The position numbers and the translations under genes were made by a program. A stretch of DNA of 50,749 nt from Microcella sp. (GTDB taxonomy: Bacteria > Actinomycetota > Actinomycetes > Actinomycetales > Microbacteriaceae). A model generated the notes under the pieces. The model was not told the origin of the DNA. It was given only the letters and a program-made list of their open reading frames with translations, and searched no databases. Positions 46,508-50,749 of this stretch are shown one piece after another (position 1 is the first letter of the stretch; the number at the start of each line of letters is the position of its first letter). Location: the NCBI RefSeq assembly GCF_030645145.1, contig NZ_JAUSMI010000051.1:1-50749 (forward strand), read 5' to 3'.

Positions 46508-49500
46508 GTGTGGCGTGCCGACCGATACGACGATCCCGATGTCGCTGACGACGACGCTCCCGCGACCGCCGCAGCCGGCGGGACGAGCGCGAGCGCGCTC
46601 ACGATCGGGGATCCGACGGTGAGCGTCGGGAACATCGCGACCCCCGTCTGGGAGCGCTGGCGCGACGAGCTCGCGGGCCTCGGAGGCCGTTCGCCGCTGC
46701 TGCACTTCGACGACTCCGACCGCACGCGGATCGAGCTCGGCACGAGCCACCCCGGCGGGCTGGCCCGCTTCATCGCCGGCAGCCCGACCCTCCTGAGCAA
46801 CCTCGTGCGCGACGACATCGCGCTGCGCCGGGCGCGGTTCGCCGCCGAGCGCATCGCCGACAAGGGCCTCGAGCTCGCGAGCGTGCGCGGCATCGACGCC
46901 GTCGCCCTCGGCATCGGCATGGTCGCGTGGCACCACGACGGCACCGATTACCGCGCGCCGCTCCTGCTGCGCCCGCTGCGGCTGCGCCGTCGGGGCAGGG
47001 ATGTCGAGCTCACCCTCCGCGGCGACGTCGCCGTGAACCCCGCCCTGGTCCGCGCCCTCTCGCAGCAGTTCTCGCTGCACCTCGACACGCACGCCTTCGT
47101 CGCGCTGACCGACGACGAGGGCACGTTCAAGCCGAACCCGCCCCTCGACCGGCTCCGCGGGCTGACCGCGCACCTCGACGGGTTCACGATCGCCCCGCGT
47201 CTGGTCGTGAGCACGTTCGCGGAGATCGGCGCCCCGATGGCGGCCGACGCGCACGACCTCGCGCATCCCGTGCTCGACGCCCTCGCGGGCAACCAGAGCG
47301 CCCGCTGGGCCGTGCGCGAGAGCACGACGCCCGTCGAGCTCGTCCACGCCGACAAGCGGCCGCCCGAGACCGACCTCCTGCTGCTCGACGCCGACGCCGA
47401 GCAGGAGCAGGTGATCGCGAGCATCGCGGCCGGCAACTCGCTCGTCGTGAAGACCCTGCCGGGCACGGGCGGCACGCAGACGGTCGTCAACGCCGTCGGC
47501 GCCCTCGTCGCGCAGAACAAGCGCGTGCTCGTCGTGAGCCCGCGCCGCGCGAGCGTGCGATCGGTCGCGAGCCGCTTCGCCGAGATCGGGCTGCCCGGCC
47601 TCGCCGTCACGGCGCGGTCGCTGCGGCGCGACGTCATCCGCGCGATCTCGCGCAACGAGAAGGCCTCGCGCCCCCAGGTCGCCGACGTCAATGAGGCGCT
47701 CGCCCGCCTGCGCGGCGTGCTCGTCGACTACCGCGAGGCGCTCGCGCGGCCCGACGCCGCCCTCGGCATCAGCGTCTACGACTGCGTGACCGAGCTCAGC
47801 CGGCTCGCCCTCCTGCCGACGCCGCCGACCACGCGCGCGCGCCTCAGCCGTCAGGCCGTCGAGCTCCTCGCGCGGGATCGCGCCCACGCGAGCTCGGTCA
47901 TGGTCCAGGCCGCGGAGCTCGGGCAGTTCAAGTACGGCCCCGACGACTCGCCCTGGTACGGCGCCCGCTTCGCGACGGGCGAGGAGGCCGAGCGCGCCCA
48001 CGAGCGCGCGAAGCGCCTCCACCACGAGCTGCTGCCGCGCCTGCTCGAGCGCGCCAACGCGCTCGTCGGCTCGACCCACATGCGCCCGTTCGAGTCGGTC
48101 GCCGAGCTCGGCATCTACCTGCGCCTGCTCATCGACATCCGCGACACGCTCGACAAGTTCCAACCGTCCGTGTTCGACCGGTCGCTCAGCGAGCTCATCG
48201 CCGCGACGGCGCCGCGCCGCGAGGGCTCGTCGATGCCGGCCGCGACGCGTCGCCGCCTCAAGTCGCTCGCGAAGGAGTACCTGCGCCCCGGCGTCCACGT
48301 GAGCGACCTGCACGAGGCGCTCACGCGCATCCAGCAGCAGCGCGTGCTGTGGCAGCGCTTCGTGCCCGTCGGCATCACGCCGCAGGTGCCGGTCGGCATC
48401 GCGGACGTCCATCACGCCTTCCAGCAGGTCGAGCAGGATCTCGATGCGCTGGATGCCCCGCTCGGCCACGAGTCGAAGCCCCAGCTGCTCCGCCAGCGCC
48501 GCGTCGCCGACCTCGTCGAGCTCGTGGCCTCGCTCGCCGCCGAGAGCGACGTGCTCAACAACCTGCAGGAGCGCACCGAGCTGCTGCGCGAGATGGAGCG
48601 CTGGGAGGTCGGTCCGCTGCTGAGCGACCTGTCGGCGCGCCACGTGCCGCACGACCAGGTCGCCGCCGAGCTCGAGCTCGCGTGGTGGCGTTCGGCGCTC
48701 GACGCCCTGCTGCAGAGCGACCGCGCGCTCCTCGGCGCCGACACCGCCGTGCTCGACCGGCTCGAGGCCGACTTCCGCCTCGTCGACGAGGCGCACGCCG
48801 CGGGAACCGCCTCCCTCCTGGGGTGGCAGCTCGCCGAGAACTGGTCGATCGGCATCACCGACTGGCCCGACGAGGCGGCCGCGCTCAAGGCGCTGCTCAA
48901 GGCGGGCATGCTCACCTCCGGCGACCTGCAGAAGTGCGCGCCGCACCTCAGTCGGCCGATCGCCCCTGTGTGGCTCGCCTCCCCGTACGACGTGCACCGC
49001 ATCAGCGACGACATCCCCTTCGACGCGGTGTTCCTGCTCGACGCGGGCGCCGTGACGATCCCCGAGGTCGCGGGGGCCATCCGCCGCGCCCGCCAGGTCG
49101 TCGCCGTCGGCGACCCGGTGACGCAGAGCCCCTCGCCGTTCACCGTCGCGCTCGACGCCGACGAGCCCCAGGTCGAATCCGACGTGGATGCCCGGCACGC
49201 CGCCTCGGCCCTCTTCCAGCTCGCCGAGCTCCTGCCGTCGATGTCGCTCACGCGCTCGTACCGCGCGGGCGGCGAGGATCTCGCCGAGCTCGTCAACCGC
49301 CGCTTCTACGCCGGCCGCATCGACTCGCTGCCGTGGGCGGGGTCCTTCCTCGGCCACCCCTCGATCGCGGTCGACCACCTCGCCGACGGCGTCGGGATGC
49401 CCGACGACGAGTCGGGCGCGGTCGAGAGCGTCGACGTCGAGGTCGAGCGCGTCGTCGACCTCGTGCTCGAGCACGCGACCGCTCGGCCGCACGAGTCGCT

Positions 49501-50311
49501 CATGGTCATCACCGCGAGCGCGAAGCATGCGTCGCGCGTCCACGCCGCCGTGCTCGAGGCGATCGGCACGCGCCCCGACCTCCACGACTTCGTGCTCGGC
49601 GATCGCCCCGAGCCCTTCGCCGTCCTCACGATCGAGCAGGCGGTGGCGCAGAGCCGCGACCGCGTCATCTTCTCGATCGGCTTCGGCCGCACGCCGCACG
49701 GCCGCGTGCTGAGCGAGTTCGGCGCGCTCGGCCGCCCGGGCGGCGACCGCCTGCTCGCGGTCGCGATGACGCGCGCCCGCCGGTTCGTGCGCATCGTGAG
49801 CTGCGTCCGCGCGGAGGACCTCGACGACGACCGCATGTCGCACGGCGCCCGCGCCCTCGCCGACCTGCTCGCCGACATCGAGGCCCGCCGGTCGCGCATC
49901 GAGTTGCCCGACGACAGCGACCCGATGCTCATCGACCTCGCCCGTCGGCTCGAGGCGCGCGGCCTGCGCGTGTCGCTCGGGCACCGGGGCAAGTTCCGTC
50001 TCGTGGCGAGCCGCGGCGGCTACTGCATCGCGGTCGACACCGACGCCTCGCTCATGGACATGAGCCTGCGCGAATCGCTGCGCCTGCGCCCCGACCTGCT
50101 GCGGCGACTCGGCTGGCACTACGCGCGCGTGCACGTCTTCGAGCTCTTCAGCCAGCCCGACGCGGTCGCCGACCGCATCGCGGCGATGGCCGGAGCCAGT
50201 GCAGGCTCCACGGGCCGCCCGTCGGCGGCGACCGAAGCCGCCGCGGCCCGGCACCGGGCCGCGCTCACCGAGACGCAGCCGATCGACGCGCTGCCGCCGA
50301 TGCCGCAGTAG
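46508..50311 (+). CDS. Large SF1-helicase-like protein with degenerate ATPase motifs and a nuclease-like C-terminus
   Basis: 1267 residues. Residues 1-310 are an N-terminal domain with GLELASVRGIDAVALGIGMV and LLLRPLRLRRRG, as in DUF4011-type helicases. The first RecA-like domain has LPGTGGTQTVVNA (317-329): the Walker A Lys is Gly322. A helical insertion (about 390-780) follows. Walker B is FLLDAGAV, Asp845 with the catalytic Glu replaced by Ala846. Later motifs keep AVGDPVTQSPSPF, LTIEQAVAQSRDRVIFS and AVAMTRARRF. The end (about 1160-1240) resembles the Vsr/MTES_1575-type endonuclease fold without a clear catalytic set. ATP hydrolysis is unlikely; nucleic-acid binding is plausible. TAGGGT (46496-46501) ends six bases before the GTG. 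Confidence 0.82.
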   Translation: MWRADRYDDPDVADDDAPATAAAGGTSASALTIGDPTVSVGNIATPVWERWRDELAGLGGRSPLLHFDDSDRTRIELGTSHPGGLARFIAGSPTLLSNLVRDDIALRRARFAAERIADKGLELASVRGIDAVALGIGMVAWHHDGTDYRAPLLLRPLRLRRRGRDVELTLRGDVAVNPALVRALSQQFSLHLDTHAFVALTDDEGTFKPNPPLDRLRGLTAHLDGFTIAPRLVVSTFAEIGAPMAADAHDLAHPVLDALAGNQSARWAVRESTTPVELVHADKRPPETDLLLLDADAEQEQVIASIAAGNSLVVKTLPGTGGTQTVVNAVGALVAQNKRVLVVSPRRASVRSVASRFAEIGLPGLAVTARSLRRDVIRAISRNEKASRPQVADVNEALARLRGVLVDYREALARPDAALGISVYDCVTELSRLALLPTPPTTRARLSRQAVELLARDRAHASSVMVQAAELGQFKYGPDDSPWYGARFATGEEAERAHERAKRLHHELLPRLLERANALVGSTHMRPFESVAELGIYLRLLIDIRDTLDKFQPSVFDRSLSELIAATAPRREGSSMPAATRRRLKSLAKEYLRPGVHVSDLHEALTRIQQQRVLWQRFVPVGITPQVPVGIADVHHAFQQVEQDLDALDAPLGHESKPQLLRQRRVADLVELVASLAAESDVLNNLQERTELLREMERWEVGPLLSDLSARHVPHDQVAAELELAWWRSALDALLQSDRALLGADTAVLDRLEADFRLVDEAHAAGTASLLGWQLAENWSIGITDWPDEAAALKALLKAGMLTSGDLQKCAPHLSRPIAPVWLASPYDVHRISDDIPFDAVFLLDAGAVTIPEVAGAIRRARQVVAVGDPVTQSPSPFTVALDADEPQVESDVDARHAASALFQLAELLPSMSLTRSYRAGGEDLAELVNRRFYAGRIDSLPWAGSFLGHPSIAVDHLADGVGMPDDESGAVESVDVEVERVVDLVLEHATARPHESLMVITASAKHASRVHAAVLEAIGTRPDLHDFVLGDRPEPFAVLTIEQAVAQSRDRVIFSIGFGRTPHGRVLSEFGALGRPGGDRLLAVAMTRARRFVRIVSCVRAEDLDDDRMSHGARALADLLADIEARRSRIELPDDSDPMLIDLARRLEARGLRVSLGHRGKFRLVASRGGYCIAVDTDASLMDMSLRESLRLRPDLLRRLGWHYARVHVFELFSQPDAVADRIAAMAGASAGSTGRPSAATEAAAARHRAALTETQPIDALPPMPQ

Positions 50312-50329
50312 GGCTGCGCCGCACGAGAG

Positions 50330-50620
50330 ATGGACGATCACCGCAGCGCCGACGCGCCCGACGGAATCCCTGCCGACGACTCGCTCCCCGAGGACCGGTC
50401 AGCGACGGGAGCGCGAGCGCGCGATTCGGAGCAGGCGGCTGACGAGAGCTCGCGCGACGCCGAGCCGACGCGCACTCCGATGCGCCGCCCGCGGCAGCGC
50501 AGGCGTGCGACGACCCCGCCCCCGCCCGGCTCCGACCCGAGCCCGATCGCCGAACCCGAGCGCCACCGGGTCGACGAGAACGACGCGCGGCTGACGGCCG
50601 AGAAGCCGCCGCACTACTGA
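50330..50620 (+). CDS. Small disordered protein
   Basis: 96 residues, highly charged and Pro-rich, with no fold visible. An Arg cluster (MRRPRQRRR) is followed by a more conserved-looking tail, IAEPERHRVDENDARLTAEKPPHY. The tail is the part I would expect to be kept between relatives. Starts 18 bases after the helicase-like gene; function unknown. Confidence 0.6.
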   Translation: MDDHRSADAPDGIPADDSLPEDRSATGARARDSEQAADESSRDAEPTRTPMRRPRQRRRATTPPPPGSDPSPIAEPERHRVDENDARLTAEKPPHY

Positions 50621-50698
50621 GCGGCGCGGGGCGACCGCGACTCGCGGGTTCGTCGAGCATCAGGCGGCCGTGACGCGGTCATGCCGACCGTCGATCGG

Positions 50699-50749
50699 TC
50701 ACTCGTTGCGGGCGGCCGCGCGGGCGGCGGCGATGACTGACCGATAGAC
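50699..50749 (-). CDS. Possible C-terminus of a gene running in from the right edge
   Basis: On the reverse strand the last 51 bases read VYRSVIAAARAAARNE followed by TGA (50701-50699). Helical, Ala/Arg-rich and compatible with a real C-terminus, but too short to identify. A GACCG/CGGTC hairpin (50686-50700) overlaps its end and may terminate transcription. Confidence 0.3.
   Translation of the reverse strand, partial: VYRSVIAAARAAARNE

Noticed and set aside
46130-50341. A 1403-codon reverse frame spanning the helicase-like gene
   Set aside because: Low-complexity Arg/Glu/Val/Asp composition typical of the antisense of a high-GC gene; the forward frame carries helicase motifs and a good start.

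Overview
The window looks like chromosome of a high-GC actinobacterium, most probably Microbacteriaceae. The basis is strong G/C bias at third codon positions, GTG starts, many four-base stop/start overlaps, -10-like TAnnnT motifs six bases before start codons, and proteins typical of that family (RraB-like protein, RlmA-like methyltransferase, split DhaK/DhaL, a SF1-helicase-like protein with a C-terminal nuclease-like fold). No rRNA, tRNA or CRISPR array was seen.

Region 1 (about 1-14.85 kb) has a visibly richer A/T content at third codon positions than the rest and reads as acquired material. It starts with a cut-off ORF tail. A heavy-metal block follows (membrane protein, DUF6153-like protein, DUF305 lipoprotein, Asp-box lipoprotein, CmtR-type sensor with a perfect operator, two cation efflux proteins). 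Next come a complete IS30-family element (5155-6643) and a thiamine cluster: TPP riboswitch, thiC, a thiD-tenA fusion, thiE on the opposite strand, then thiO-thiS-thiG-thiF. A helix-turn-helix relic like the end of a serine recombinase sits at the right border (about 14.5-14.8 kb).

Region 2 (14.9-24.3 kb) holds a PAP2 phosphatase, a DeoR-type repressor and, divergent from it, a sugar ABC transporter (binding protein, double ATPase, two permeases) followed by DhaK-like, DhaL-like and HIBADH-family dehydrogenase genes. Its likely job is import, phosphorylation and oxidation of a small ketose or polyol-derived substrate. Region 3 (24.3-32.2 kb) has small housekeeping genes (DUF5655, methyltransferase, YciI-like, PadR with UbiB-family kinase, zinc ribbon), a MarR-like regulator divergent from an SbtA-like permease with two matching operators between them, and an Lrp/AsnC regulator divergent from a leucine-dehydrogenase-like enzyme.

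Region 4 (32.2-41.9 kb) appears to be a polyamine/agmatine module: a stand-alone Cache sensor protein, a FadR-type GntR regulator, a spermidine/putrescine-type ABC transporter, a TetR regulator with a clear palindromic operator, agmatine deiminase and an amidase-signature enzyme. Region 5 (41.9-50.7 kb) is a run of core genes ending in a 1267-residue helicase-like protein whose Walker A lysine and Walker B glutamate are both replaced, so it is probably a pseudo-ATPase.

The most notable items are this pseudo-helicase, the TenA domain lacking its usual catalytic residues, the Cache/ABC/agmatine module, a 23-bp-stem hairpin at 38172-38235, a probable dinucleotide frameshift in the tyrosine phosphatase gene, and several clean operator palindromes.
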